Assembly: GCA_025093985.1 (NCBI GenBank)
Contig: JACAAK010000021.1
Coordinates: 124,001 to 188,000, forward strand
Reading direction: 5' to 3'
Source: Calvatia gigantea
Lineage: Eukaryota > Basidiomycota > Agaricomycetes > Agaricales > Lycoperdaceae
DNA length: 64,000 nt
Numbering within the stretch: the stretch's first letter is position 1; each line of letters begins with the position of its first letter. This document shows, piece by piece, positions 54,908-64,000 of the stretch. The position numbers were made by a program, and so were the translations under genes. Below the pieces are notes generated by a model. It did not search any database. It was not told the DNA's origin and worked only from the letters and a program-made list of their open reading frames with translations.

Positions 54908-55216
54908 TGTTATGACCTTAGTCGGTTTAGACCTCAGATTGCAGCTCTGGCTAAGTCTTGCGGGCGAGTAAGGGAAAGAGAACAGAAGGTGGTTAAGCGT
55001 ACCAAATACAATAGGGTGTATGTATGCTTAAATACGGAAAGGAGCATCCAGTTGAATGGATGGAGTAACTATATGAAACGTCCAGTCAAGGCGTGGTAGT
55101 TGGTACGAGTCATATCTTTCAGAGAACGCTGGACTAGAATAACCGAAACAGGCACGCAGATAGTTAGGAATGTAGAATGGCATGGAACGCATTATGATCA
55201 GTGGAAACTCATAACA
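54908..55216 (-). repeat. Gypsy_4 5' LTR
   Basis: 309 bp; pairs with 48834-49142. Inside it (minus strand) the sequence TTTGGTTAAGCGTCACC directly follows the LTR end and is the likely primer-binding site; I cannot name the tRNA. The leader is 54827-54907. Confidence 0.92.
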
Positions 55217-55221
55217 GAGAG

Positions 55222-55860
55222 CACTCTGCCTCTTCAACCTCTGCTAAGGAGTCTGCTAGGGAGTTTTTATACTCTGATTCCAAAAATTGGGGTTGATGTT
55301 TGGGAGGGTGATGGGGGGTGGCTGGGTGGTTGAACATTCATTTGAGTTTGAGTTTGAGTTGAAGTAGCCATTATTTCAGTTTTTGGATGTATTAGCTTTT
55401 GCAATTTGAAACCAGGGATGTCTGGGTATTCAAAGGTGTCTGGAGTGTATAGAAGGTGAGTTCCTTCTCTATTGAGGATGTCTTGAGTTTTATCTGGGTG
55501 TTCCAGTAGTTGGTGGAAAGTTTTATCATCTGAGTCATCTTTAAGGATTGATGGTAGAGTTTGAGGGTTTTTAATTCCAAACTGGGAAGGAGATATGGCT
55601 CTGGATGGGCTTTGTGGTGGAGAGTCCTGTGGCAGGGCCTATTGGGGCAAATTGGGTTGAAAATAGTCAAATTTGCCACTTTGAGATAGCTTGGGAGGTT
55701 TTGGTTCATTGGATTTCCTTATGAGTGCAGGTAGTTCCTGGAGTAGTTTAGGCTTTTGGGATCTGGTACATGGGATGTGGTATATTCTTTCCAAACATGG
55801 TGCTGAAGGTCCTTCTGATTGGTAGACATGTTAGGATGGTAGTATGGCAGGTAATTCAAA
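55222..55860 (-). pseudogene. Gypsy_3 Gag N-terminus
   Basis: Minus strand, upstream continuation of the Gag interrupted by Gypsy_4: MSTNQKDLQHHVWKEYTTSH near 55835, then KPPKLSQSGKFDYF, FHQLLEHPDKTQDILN, FEYPDIPGFKLQKLIHPKTE, a Gln/Thr/Pro-rich part, and a decayed run that joins 48833. Frame changes and stops are present. The longest run in another frame, 55392-55709, mixes two frames and is not the protein. Confidence 0.7.
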
Positions 55861-56235
55861 GGAATGTTGAGTTAGAGTATGGAATGATCAGTCTGGAGAG
55901 GAAAGAAGGTGTAAGGGACATTTCTCTTTTCAAGACATGGTGGAAGAAACCTGATAGTGGTGACCTAGCCCACTCTACTCAACACTGGTTAAGGTGGAGG
56001 CTTCTTGGCATGTCAATACATAGAGGAATAAAAAAAATAATGATAAACTAGTGGTAAATAGTCCTACTCTTCTTAATGCTACTTGGTAGAGAAAGAATTT
56101 TAGTAGACCTGAAGTTCTACTCTTCTTAACCCTATTATTGGGAAGGCTTCTTAACATCAACAGATGGAGGAATAATTGGCAGAAGCTGGTCATAAGAGTT
56201 GTGTAGAAACAAGAGAAGGGGTGAAGTTATTCTTA
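55861..56235. other. Probable Gypsy_3 leader, no gene recognised
   Basis: About 375 bp between Gypsy_3 Gag and the LTR-like repeat. It holds a diverged internal duplication (CTACTCTTCTTAA at about 56060 and 56120, GGCTTCTTGGCAT / GGCTTCTTAACAT). A 93-codon plus-strand ORF (55770-56051) overlaps the Gag antisense and looks fortuitous. Confidence 0.45.
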
Positions 56236-56855
56236 TGTTATATATGTTACCTTACTTCACAAATGAGCCTGGATCATCCTTTACTCAGAGAGGAGGTTCA
56301 ATGCTATAGCTTAGGAGAATTGGCAAGTCTCAATGACTTCTGTGCAGACTTTAGATCACTCCTTCAATAAGAGCTCATACTTGTCTGAGAAGTCTAAGTT
56401 AAGTGCCTCTACAGTCCCCAAGGTTGTTAACCTTGTAGCAGACAAGTGAAGATAAGGAAGCTTGTTACTAGAATAACCTAAGGTAATACAAGATGTACTG
56501 CTAGAGTTATATATTAGTTCTAAATAGAGATGAGTAACTACGTAGTAAAGGATATGAGTCAATGAGATAGTTACTATGTTAATTGGTAATCTAAGGAATC
56601 ATAGGGATGAGTAATAAATTGAAAGAAGTTAGATATGAGTTAAAAGAAGTTGGAGATAAGTAGATAGAAGTCCAATAGTGGAAATACAAGGTATAAACAG
56701 AAACATGACTCAAAAGGAGTCATAAGAAGTTGAACTATAACTATACATATTAATAAATAAAAATAAGAAAGAAATAAGTCTGAGGGAAAGGTAATTCATT
56801 ACAAAAGGGGTTAATTCACTAGAGAGTAGAGTATAGGGGGGGTAAGTTTGTAACA
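56236..56855 (-). repeat. LTR_X copy 1, probably Gypsy_3 5' LTR
   Basis: 620 bp with ends TGTTATATATG...TTTGTAACA. Homologous to 62754-63701 (minus its insert). Left flank TCTTA and right flank CAGAT do not match, which fits one LTR of an element whose other end is lost. Position upstream of minus-strand Gypsy_3 Gag makes it the likely 5' LTR (inference). The strand is given on that assumption. Confidence 0.65.
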
Positions 56856-57480
56856 CAGATGATGAACATCTCCATGAACTTGCTCTCATTAAGGCTCAGG
56901 TCCAGAAGGTTGAGACTAAACATCTTAGAATTAATGCTCTTGCAATAAAGCAGTTGTACTCTATTTCCAAGGCCTTAGAATATACAATAGCCAGCTTATC
57001 TACCACCATGTCAGGCTCTGGCACTCCAGTATACATTGTTCCCCCTAGTGGTCATCCCCTGAAATTGACTGATCTTGAATGGCATATTCTATACAGCTTC
57101 TCAGAATGTTTCTTATACTGCCACCCCTTGGTGGATTATCAGTCAAAGGATTGCAAAGAGCATAAGCTGTCCAGAGAAGGTTACTAGCCTGTCCACATCC
57201 CATCTCAGAAGGCAATCACCAAATTCTATACTAAACATGGTTTACCAATCCCAGCTACCCATGATTTCACTAATCTACCCCTTTGTTCTGCAAAGAGGGC
57301 AAGGACTGAAGGCCCCATGCCTACTGCCCTGGTTGTTGTCATCTAGGACAATATCCCTACTGGCTCTGCTGACAAGAGTTTTCTTGTTGGGGACACTAGT
57401 GGTGAAAGCATTCTTGCTGCAATTGATGCTGGTGATACATCAAGGAGGGCAACTGTAAGGTTCCCTATTTGTTCTAGGAC
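56856..57480 (+). pseudogene. Gypsy_5 Gag C-terminal part
   Basis: Plus-strand sequence DDEHLHELALIKAQVQK, LTDLEWHILYSFSECFLYCHPLVDYQSKDC (a decayed Cys/His cluster), PSQKAITKFYTKHGLPIP and a Ser/Thr-rich tail. The frame is broken by TAG codons near 57185 and 57343. The N-terminus is missing, displaced by LTR_X. Confidence 0.7.
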
Positions 57481-57769
57481 TGTAAATTGACAGGTCCAAA
57501 CACAGAATTTCTGGTACATTGTCAAGTCCTCATTAATAGTGGAGCTCATATCATTCTCATTCATTCAGACCTTGTCTTACATCTTGGACTTCCACTTTGT
57601 CATCTGCATTCACCATTTTCTTTGAAGGGTGCCCTAGAAGGTACCAATAAACAATTGCAATACTATGTTAGAATCTTGTTAATGTCACTGGACCTCCAGT
57701 ATACTTCTCACATAGTAGATGCCATTATCATTGATAACTTGTCAGCTCCAATCATCCTTGGGATACCTT
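57481..57769 (+). pseudogene. Gypsy_5 protease, left piece
   Basis: LINSGAHIILIHSDLVLHLGLPL is a retropepsin core with the catalytic Asp changed to Asn (DSGA to NSGA); AIIIDNLSAPIILGIP follows. It is cut at 57765-57769 (ACCTT) by Copia_4 and resumes at 62553 in frame as PFLLKNHIVIDHKD. Confidence 0.85.
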
Positions 57770-58039
57770 TGTTGAAAATTGGTGGCTCAGCATCATGTGC
57801 TGATGTCATGAAGAATTTTCAGGTTTCCATATTCATTCCATTTTGTTGTTTCAGTTCCGATTCCACCACAAAAGTCTTTTTTGTATTGTCTTGTAAATAA
57901 GTGTACATTACTGTTTCCTCACTTATATGTAGTCTCCTATATTCTTGAGGTCCAGTTCTTGTCCATGGACTTCAGTCCACTGTGAAGCCTGCAAGTACTG
58001 TTGTTGCCTACACTGTACTTACAAAGATATGTCATGTCA
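57770..58039 (+). repeat. Copia_4 5' LTR
   Basis: 270 bp, TGTTGAAAATTGG...TGTCATGTCA. The first base of the 3' copy is G rather than T, so the exact 5' edge rests on the target duplication. Confidence 0.85.
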
Positions 58040-58052
58040 GGTTATGGGCCCC
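58040..58052 (+). promoter_or_regulatory. Copia_4 primer-binding site, containing the Gag start codon
   Basis: GGTTATGGGCCCC abuts the LTR and is identical to the Copia_1 and Copia_2 sites. The ATG inside it (58044-58046) opens the Gag frame MGPNSESTSETLHF. Confidence 0.8.
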
Positions 58053-58980
58053 AACAGTGAGTCGACATCTGAGACACTTCACTTTCCGAAGCTCACAGGG
58101 ATCAATCATAATTCATGGGCAGATAATATGAAAGCCACCCTACAAGCCTGTTATCTTTGGCTATTCATCAAGGAAGAGGAACCTTGCCCTCCAAAGCCAT
58201 CAGTTAAGGCCCCTGTTGACAGTCAAGAGAATCCCCTTGGATGAAGTACAGCTGAGTATAAGGAGTAGAAGCAAGATCAGGAAGATTATCGACATTGGCT
58301 GTGTTCTGACAGTGCTGCAATAGGCTTAATTCAAGGTGTAGTTGATTTCTCTCAATGTGAGCACATTGTAAGTGCTTCAACTTTACAAGAGATGTGGGAC
58401 TTGCTTCAATCCATTCATGTTATGCAGCATCAAGGGATAACAGTCCATTATCTCTTCCAAGACATCTACTCGAAGAAATGGGATGAGAAAATACTCATGT
58501 CTGATCACCTTGGTTATTTCCTTTGAATTCACCATCAAATTATTGAAGCTAGAGAGAGGTTGGATGAGACACAGATCATTCATGCCATCCTTCTTTCCCT
58601 TCCATGTACAAATGTCTGGGAGGTTGTCAAGCAAAACCTTCCTGACAAAGGGAGGAACCTTACCTTGGAGATGGTCATTGCTGAGCTAATCACTGTACAT
58701 GAACATTTGCTATGTGACAAGCAGGCTGAAGAAATTTTGGAGAAGATGAAGGCTGAACAGTTAGCCTTACTCTCGAAATCGGGTGGCTCTTTGAGTGGAA
58801 GTGGTAGTGGCAAAGGTGGTAGGAAGTTGAAGAGAAAGGCAAACGAAAGCCAAAACCAGAGGATAAATATTTCAACTGTCACTAAAAGGGCCATTGGAAG
58901 TCTAACTGTCCAAGTGTGCCAAAAAGTAAGAAGAAGTCAGGAGGAAAGTCAACAAACTTAGCTGTTGAGGATTCACCTTT
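58044..58980 (+). pseudogene. Copia_4 Gag
   Basis: MGPNSE..., then LHFPKLTGINHNSWADNMKA (UBN2-type Gag opening), TLQEMWDLLQSIHVMQ, IHAILLSLPCTNVWEVVKQN and EEILEKMKAEQLALLSK, then a Gly/Ser/Lys-rich tail. A zinc knuckle (C.NCH.KGHWKSNC) can be read around 58870 in a shifted frame. Stops near 58242, 58267 and 58525. Clean run: 58560-58961. Confidence 0.85.
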
Positions 58981-60123
58981 TTTGGGCAAAAGGGAGGTTG
59001 GGCAAATGTTAATGGCGGTGGAAGGTAAAACATTGGGACTGGAGTTGTTGCTTGATTGTGGAGCAACATCTTATATGTTCGCACAGTGAGAATGTTTTGA
59101 CAAATATGTGGAAACATCAGACAAGGAATTCATGACCATTGGTGGCTGAAATCGTGTGCCTGTTATTGGACGTGGTTCAATCAAGTTCCATGCAAAGCTC
59201 TCTAATGGTTTCACAACTGTCATTCTTTATAATGTGCTTCATGTTCCCCATCTCGGAGCAAATCTTGTCAGCCTTGGTACCTTACAGTGTAATGGAGTGA
59301 CTATACAGAGTGATGAGAAAGGTTTAGTTGTCTTACTCAAGGGAGAACCATTGTTTTGTGCTGTTCTTGCTGGAGCAACTGGGACCTTATATTTCATCCA
59401 ACGTGCCTACAATTCCAACTCTGAGCAAGCTGCTCTTCTAGCTCAAGGAGAATCAATGTATTTGTAGCATAGGTGAATGGGTCATTTGAGCCTGACAATG
59501 ATCGATGTAATGAAACATCAAGACATTATCAGGGGACTTGTAATACTGTAAATGAACCCATCGAGTTTGACCATATATGCAGTGGTTGTGCTCATGGAAA
59601 GTCCCACCATTTACCTATGCCAAACATTAGCTTGTCAAAGTATTCAAAACTCAAGCTGGTCATAATGGATCTTACAGGTCTGATGTCAGTTCCCACATGG
59701 GATGGATATCTTTATACTCTCGTTGTCATTGAGGTTAGCTGCCATTATCCTGTTGGGAGGTTGTTGAAGTCTAAGGATGTTGTCAGTAATGCAGTGAGAG
59801 ATGTCCTGGTGATATTAGAACAATAACTGGGTGTCAAAGTTTAATGCTTATACACTGATAATGGCACTGAATTCATAAACAAGACAATGGATTTGTTCTG
59901 TTGTTGCAATGGAATCATACATAAAACAACAAATCCTTACCTTCCTGAGCAAAATGGCATAGCCAATCATGCAATCACTGTGTTCTTCAAGATGGTCCAG
60001 TGCATGTTGCATTCAGCTGGCATTGACCTGAAGTATTGGGGGGAAACTTTCATGTATACAGTGCATATTCGAAGTCTCACACTTAACTCAGGGTTGAAGG
60101 GAGTTATCCCTTATGAAGCCTAG
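58981..60123 (+). pseudogene. Copia_4 protease and integrase
   Basis: Protease LLLDCGATSYMF (DCGA in place of DSGA). A following block, NVLHVPHLGANLVSLG, is the conserved end of the Copia protease region. GAG-pre-integrase: CSGCAHGKSHHLPMP. Integrase: VIMDLTGLMS, LYTDNGTEFINKT, LPEQNGIANHA, where the usual E of the DDE triad (NG.AER) is replaced. Stops near 59087, 59148, 59466 and 59824. Confidence 0.85.
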
Positions 60124-60729
60124 ACTGGAAGGAAAGCAGATGTGTCACACTTGTGAGTTTTTGGTTTATTAAGGTAGGCTTATGTTCCAAAGCCAGTATG
60201 TGAAGGAAAGCTTGAGTTGAGAGCTATCATGGTAAGGATGTTAGGTTAGTGGGCTAATAAAACAAAGGGTTACTGACATGAAGATTTGGAGAATGGGAAG
60301 TTGATAGCCTTACGAGATATTCAATTCTTAGAGGACAATGCTCCCAGTAATCTGGCAGTAGTTGAAATTAACTGGCTACAGGTACCATCCCAGCAAATCA
60401 ATAGTCTCATTGATGAGACTTTAGCCAAGGATAGTACCATTTCTCTGAAACCAGAGGTTACTACCCCTCCTACTAAGGAGCCTACACCATCACCACTGAC
60501 CAAAGTCAAATAGCTGCTGCCACCAACGAAAAGGCCCAGTAAGTGGGCAGACTTACTGAAAAGGGAGCCATCAAGCTGTGTTCGAAAACCTGTTGAACAT
60601 GGGCTTTTAGTACTCAAAGAATCAGCTATCGAGTATGGACAGGCCAATATAGCCTTCATAGGGGTTGCTAATGAACCTCGAACATATAAGGAGGTCCAAG
60701 CATCCCCCCATGCTAACAAGTGGGAGAAA
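60124..60729 (+). pseudogene. Copia_4 integrase C-terminus and linker
   Basis: Continues with stops: a VSHL-type block at about 60150, GKLIALRDIQFLED (60286-60513 clean run), then a Pro/Thr-rich linker. It leads directly to the RT start AVGSQIVFKEKLDG. Confidence 0.7.
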
Positions 60730-62259
60730 GTGATCAAGTCTGAGTATGATCAGTTAAAGAGGATGGACGTTTTTGAGTGGATGAATGACTTACTGGATGG
60801 CAAAAAGGCTGTGGGTAGTCAGATTGTGTTCAAAGAAAAGCTGGATGGCCAAGGAAAACATGTTAAGTTCAAGGCAAGAATAGTGGCAAAAGAGTACTCA
60901 CAATTACCTGGAGAAAATTACAGTGAAACCTTCTTATCAGTGGTAAAATTCTCAACATTGCATATTTTCCTTGCTCTCGCAGCTTTACTCAATTTTGAAC
61001 TTCACCAACTTGACATTGTCACAGCTTATCTCCAGGATGATCTTGATGAGGAGATCTATGTGGAAGTTCCAGAGGAAGTTGAGAAATTTGGGATGGGTGG
61101 ATGTTACTGGAAATTGCAGAAAGCAATATATGAGTTAAAACAAGCTGGGAAACAGTGGAAGAAGAAGCTTCATGAAGCTCTTGTTGCTTCCAGATTTTGT
61201 TGAGCCATTGCCGACGATTGTCTTTATGTCAAATAGAAGAATGGGCATCTTGTCCCTCTCATTCTTGTCTATGTCAATGACATGGCAATCGCAGGTCCAG
61301 GGTTCCTCAAGATCATTAGCTTCAAGGAATCTCTTGGCAAAAACTTTGAGGTGACAGATCTCAGAGAACTCAAGTATATTCTGGGAATTTCAGTGACACA
61401 AGATTGAGTGAACCATCTGATCTACCTGAACCAAGCTGTGTACATCACTAGAATGCTCGCAAAATATGGTATGCAGGACACACACCCCATTTCAACTCCA
61501 GTTGCTACCAAGCACAAGCTGACAACCAACCAATTGCCTGAGTCTAATAATGAGATTCAGGCTTACAACAAGTATGCTGGAGGTATTCATTACCTTTCAC
61601 TTGTGGGATCATTGTTGTTCACGATGCAAACTTGACCTGATATACAGTATGCTGTCAGTTTGGTTGCAAAATTTGGTGGAAATCCTGGAATTCCTCATCT
61701 TATGGCAGCAAAACAGATCCTGCAATATTTGAAAGGAACACTTGACTATAGCCTTGTACTGGGACATCGTGGATGTGATGCCATTGACATCATTGGTTGG
61801 ACAGATTCAGACTGGGCCCAGGATCAAGACAATCAACAGTCAACAAGCAGTTTTGTGTTTGATGTGGCTGGGGGTTTTGTAGTGTAGTCATTGAAAAAGC
61901 AGCTGACAGTGGCAACTTCGACTGTTGAGGCTGAATATGTTGCATCAGCCAATGCTGTAAAAGAGACAGTTTGGCTACAAACCTTGTTGAAGGAGCTTGG
62001 CCACCTGCAAGTGACAGCAATGACAATCCATGCTAACAACCAGGGCTGTATTGCCCTTTCTCACAATCCCATTGGGTACTCATGTGCCAAACACATTGAC
62101 ATATGTCACCATTTCATCTGTGAACATATCGAGAACAATGAGGTTGACCTAAAATACATGTCCACAAGGGACATGTTAGTTGACATTTTTATGAAGGTGT
62201 TGCCCAAGGAAGCCTTCATGAAATTTAGGACTGCATTAGGTGTCCTACCCAAAAATTAA
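60730..62259 (+). pseudogene. Copia_4 RT-RNase H
   Basis: RT: VFKEKLDGQGKHVKFKARIV, IVTAYLQDDLDEEIYVE, AIYELKQAGKQWKKKL, catalytic YVND instead of YVDD. RNase H: WTDSDWAQDQDN, STVEAEYVASANAVKET, the HIDICHHF block and the C-terminal LVDIFMKVLPKE, ending at TAA 62257-62259. Stops near 61201, 61236, 61405, 61635 and 61886. The lost Asp makes RT inactive. Confidence 0.88.
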
Positions 62260-62277
62260 CACCTCGCCGAGTGGGAG

Positions 62278-62547
62278 GGTTGAAAATTGGTGGCTCAGTG
62301 TTATATGCTAATGTCATGAAGAATTTTCAGGTTTCCATATTCATTCCATTCTGTTGTTTCAGTTCTGATTCTGCTGCAAAAGTCTTTTTTGTATTGTCTT
62401 GTAAATAAGTGTACATTACTGTTTCCTCACTTATATGTAGTCTCCTGTATTCTCAAGGTCCAGTTCTTTTCTGTGGACCTCAGTCCACTGTGAAGCCTGC
62501 AAGTACTGTTGTCACCTACACTGTACTTACAAAGATATGTCACATCA
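62278..62547 (+). repeat. Copia_4 3' LTR
   Basis: 270 bp, pairs with 57770-58039. Differences seen are mostly transitions. Confidence 0.87.
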
Positions 62548-62552
62548 GCCTT

Positions 62553-62753
62553 TCTTGTTGAAGAATCATATTGTTATTGATCACAAAGACCAGTTGGTTA
62601 TGGATATGAATGTGAATTACAATTTAATTGGACCAAACACACCAAAGCCTCAAAGTAAAAGATCATTACAGGATGTCAAAAATAACAGGCATCATACTAT
62701 TGAGACTACCTGTCAATACTAATGTGACATATTACAGGAATTAAAAGATTGCT
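62553..62753 (+). pseudogene. Gypsy_5 protease, right piece, and Pol linker
   Basis: FLLKNHIVIDHKDQLVMDMNVNY continues the retropepsin C-terminal part, then a linker ending QELKDC. Cut by LTR_X copy 2 at 62754 and continued at 63707 (KDCLSL restored across the TTGCT duplication). Confidence 0.82.
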
Positions 62754-63701
62754 TGTTATGTATGTTACCTTCTTTACAACTGAGCTGTTATGACCTTAGT
62801 CTGCTAAGACCTCAGGTTGCAGCTTAGGCTAAGTCTTGAGGGCAGGTAAGGGGAGAGGAACAAAGGTGGTTTAAGCATACTGAATACAGTGGATGTATGT
62901 ATGCTTAAATACAGGGAGCCATCCAGTTGAATGGATGGAGTAACTATGTGAAATGTCCAATCAGGCTGGCATAGTAGTTAACATGAATCATAGACAGAGA
63001 TCACTCAACAGGAATAGATGAAACAGATATGCTAATGGACAGGAATGTAGATAAGGATGGAGTGCAACTTGATCAGTAGAAAACCATAACATGAGCCTGA
63101 ATCATTCTCTACTCAGAAAGGAGGTTTAATGCTATAGCTTGGGAGAATATGACAAGTCTCAATGACTTCTGTGCAGACTTCAGATCACTCCCTTGAGTAG
63201 AAGCTCATACTTGTCTGAGAAGTCCAAGTTAAGTATCTCTATGGTCCCCAAGGTTATTAACCTTGTAGTAGACAAGTGAAGATAGAAAGCTTGTTACTAG
63301 AATAATATAAGGTAATACAAAGGTACTACTTAGAGTTATATATTAGCTATATGTAGGAGATAAGTAATTATGTAGTAAGAAGGTATGAGTCAATGAGAGA
63401 CTACTATAGGTTAATTGGTAATCTAAGGAGTCATAGGGGATAAGTAATAAATAAAAAGAGAAGAAGATATGAATCAATAGAAGAGGGAGACAAGTAAATA
63501 GAAGTCCAGTAATAAGAATATAGGGTATAAACAGAAACATGACTCAGAATGAGTCACAAGAAGATAGACTAGAACTACATGTGTTAATAAATAAAAATAG
63601 ACCAGAGAAAAGATAAGTAAGTCTGAGGAGAAAGTAATATGCTATGAAACAAGGTTAATATGCTAGTGGGAAGAGTCTAGGGATGTGGTAAGTTTGTAAC
63701 A
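62754..63701. repeat. LTR_X copy 2: solo LTR with nested solo LTR
   Basis: TGTTATGTATG...TTTGTAACA flanked by a perfect TSD TTGCT (62749-62753 and 63702-63706), so this is a genuine solo LTR left by LTR-LTR recombination. 948 bp including the 306-bp insert and its 5-bp duplication; about 637 bp without. Family of 56236-56855. Confidence 0.9.
62786..63091. repeat. Gypsy_4-family solo LTR nested in LTR_X
   Basis: 306 bp, TGTTATGACCTTAG...CATAACA, homologous to the Gypsy_1/Gypsy_4 LTRs but CpG-depleted. TSD TGAGC (62781-62785 and 63092-63096). Confidence 0.92.
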
Positions 63702-63706
63702 TTGCT

Positions 63707-64000
63707 TGTCCCTAACACACAAGCATATGGATGAAGCCTGTACTGTGGAAATGACTAATAAAGTTGTGGTTGCAATGATTTCTAATTGGATCATGAGCAT
63801 AGAGATGTTGGCCTTACTACAGAAGAAGGAGCAGAAAGTTGTTTCTGAATTCAGTTCCATATTTGATGACATTCCCCATGTCAACAAATTGCCAAATGAT
63901 ATTAAGGCTTGCATCAATCTCAAGGATACTAATAAGATGATTGCAACCCAGTCTTATTCCTGCCCTCAAAAATTTAAGGAAGCTTGGAAAATGCTCTTAG
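63707..64000 (+). pseudogene. Gypsy_5 Pol, RT N-terminal region, runs off the window
   Basis: Open plus-strand frame: KVVVAMISNWIMSIEML, VVSEFSSIFDDIPHVNKLPND, ACINLKDTNKMIATQSYSCP, FKEAWKMLL. This matches the start of Ty3/Gypsy RT (the IPHxxxLPxD and INLKD blocks, then SY.CP..F.EAW). The catalytic part lies beyond 64000. Confidence 0.8.

Larger units (their letters stand above)
48834..55216 (-). mobile_element. Gypsy_4: full-length Ty3/Gypsy chromovirus with many TGA stops
   Basis: LTRs 48834-49142 and 54908-55216 (309 bp each), ends TGTTA...TAACA, 5-bp TSD GAGAG (48829-48833 and 55217-55221). Gag (frame 1), Pol (-1 frame) and an additional ORF after the chromodomain. The frames are otherwise continuous; 12 TGA and 3 TAG codons were counted, all explicable by C-to-T. 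The two LTRs differ at about 15 sites, all but one transitions. Inserted in Gypsy_3 Gag. Confidence 0.95.
57770..62547 (+). mobile_element. Copia_4: full-length but decayed Ty1/Copia element
   Basis: 270-bp LTRs at 57770-58039 and 62278-62547; TSD ACCTT/GCCTT (57765-57769 and 62548-62552, one mismatch). The primer site GGTTATGGGCCCC is at 58040-58052 and the purine tract CGAGTGGGAG ends at about 62277. Removing the element restores the Gypsy_5 protease frame exactly. Many stops; RT catalytic YVDD is YVND. CpG-poor. Confidence 0.92.

Noticed and set aside
55770..56051. 93-codon plus-strand ORF
   Set aside because: Overlaps Gypsy_3 Gag on the opposite strand and its leader; no motif.
58040..58052. 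tRNA gene fragment
   Set aside because: The match to initiator tRNA is only the 13-base primer site next to an LTR; no cloverleaf is present.
63707..64000. Host gene on the minus strand (86-codon ORF 63663-63923)
   Set aside because: Antisense of the recognisable Gypsy_5 RT start; the plus-strand frame matches a known domain and continues across two nested insertions.

Overview
The window looks like a transposon graveyard from a fungal genome, most likely a basidiomycete of the Agaricomycetes type. This is an inference from the element families, not from a host gene. They are Tad-like LINEs (zinc-knuckle ORF1; ORF2 with AP endonuclease, reverse transcriptase and RNase H), Ty1/Copia elements primed by an internal initiator-tRNA sequence, and Ty3/Gypsy chromoviruses. 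I see no host protein-coding gene, tRNA, rRNA or CRISPR array. Nearly every base from 64 to 64000 can be assigned to a retroelement inserted into another retroelement, and most boundaries are fixed by target-site duplications (TSDs).

Left part, 1-38985 (CpG-rich, younger): at least eleven copies or fragments of one LINE family (named LINE_1 to LINE_11 here) carry three Copia elements. Copia_1 (515-7317, minus) sits in LINE_1. LINE_5 (11684-23644, plus) is a full-length LINE with a 13-bp TSD, and it carries Copia_2 (15351-20447, minus), the only element with an uninterrupted 1448-residue Gag-Pol frame and nearly identical LTRs. LINE_6, LINE_8 and LINE_9 (minus) fill 24518-31453. Copia_3 (31454-37905, plus, 5' truncated) lies in LINE_8 and was itself invaded by a head-to-head LINE pair, LINE_10/LINE_11, flanked by poly(T) on the left and poly(A) on the right.

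Right part, 38986-64000 (strongly CpG-depleted in most blocks, older): nested Ty3/Gypsy elements. Gypsy_3 (minus) is the inferred host. Its 5' LTR is probably 56236-56855, its Gag is split by Gypsy_4 (48834-55216, minus), its post-pol ORF is split by Gypsy_2 (41257-46179, plus), and its 3' end is abutted by Gypsy_1 (38986-41076, minus). Gypsy_5 (plus; 56856-57769, 62553-62753, 63707 to the window end) is the outermost host. It was invaded by Copia_4 (57770-62547) and by a solo LTR (62754-63701) that holds a second, nested solo LTR (62786-63091).

Relative order follows from the nesting: Gypsy_5, then Gypsy_3, then Gypsy_1, Gypsy_2 and Gypsy_4 in the right half; LINE_8, then LINE_9 and Copia_3, then LINE_10/LINE_11; LINE_4, then LINE_5, then Copia_2 in the left half. 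Decay is dominated by C-to-T (G-to-A) transitions. Copia_1 and Gypsy_4 keep long reading frames without internal frameshifts but carry nonsense codons that are nearly all explained by CGA to TGA or CAG to TAG. The observations I rate highest are long ORFs downstream of the chromodomain in two Gypsy families, a GNRA-capped hairpin directly before the LINE poly(A), the conserved ATGA overlap of the LINE ORFs, and the internal initiator-tRNA primer site shared by three Copia families.
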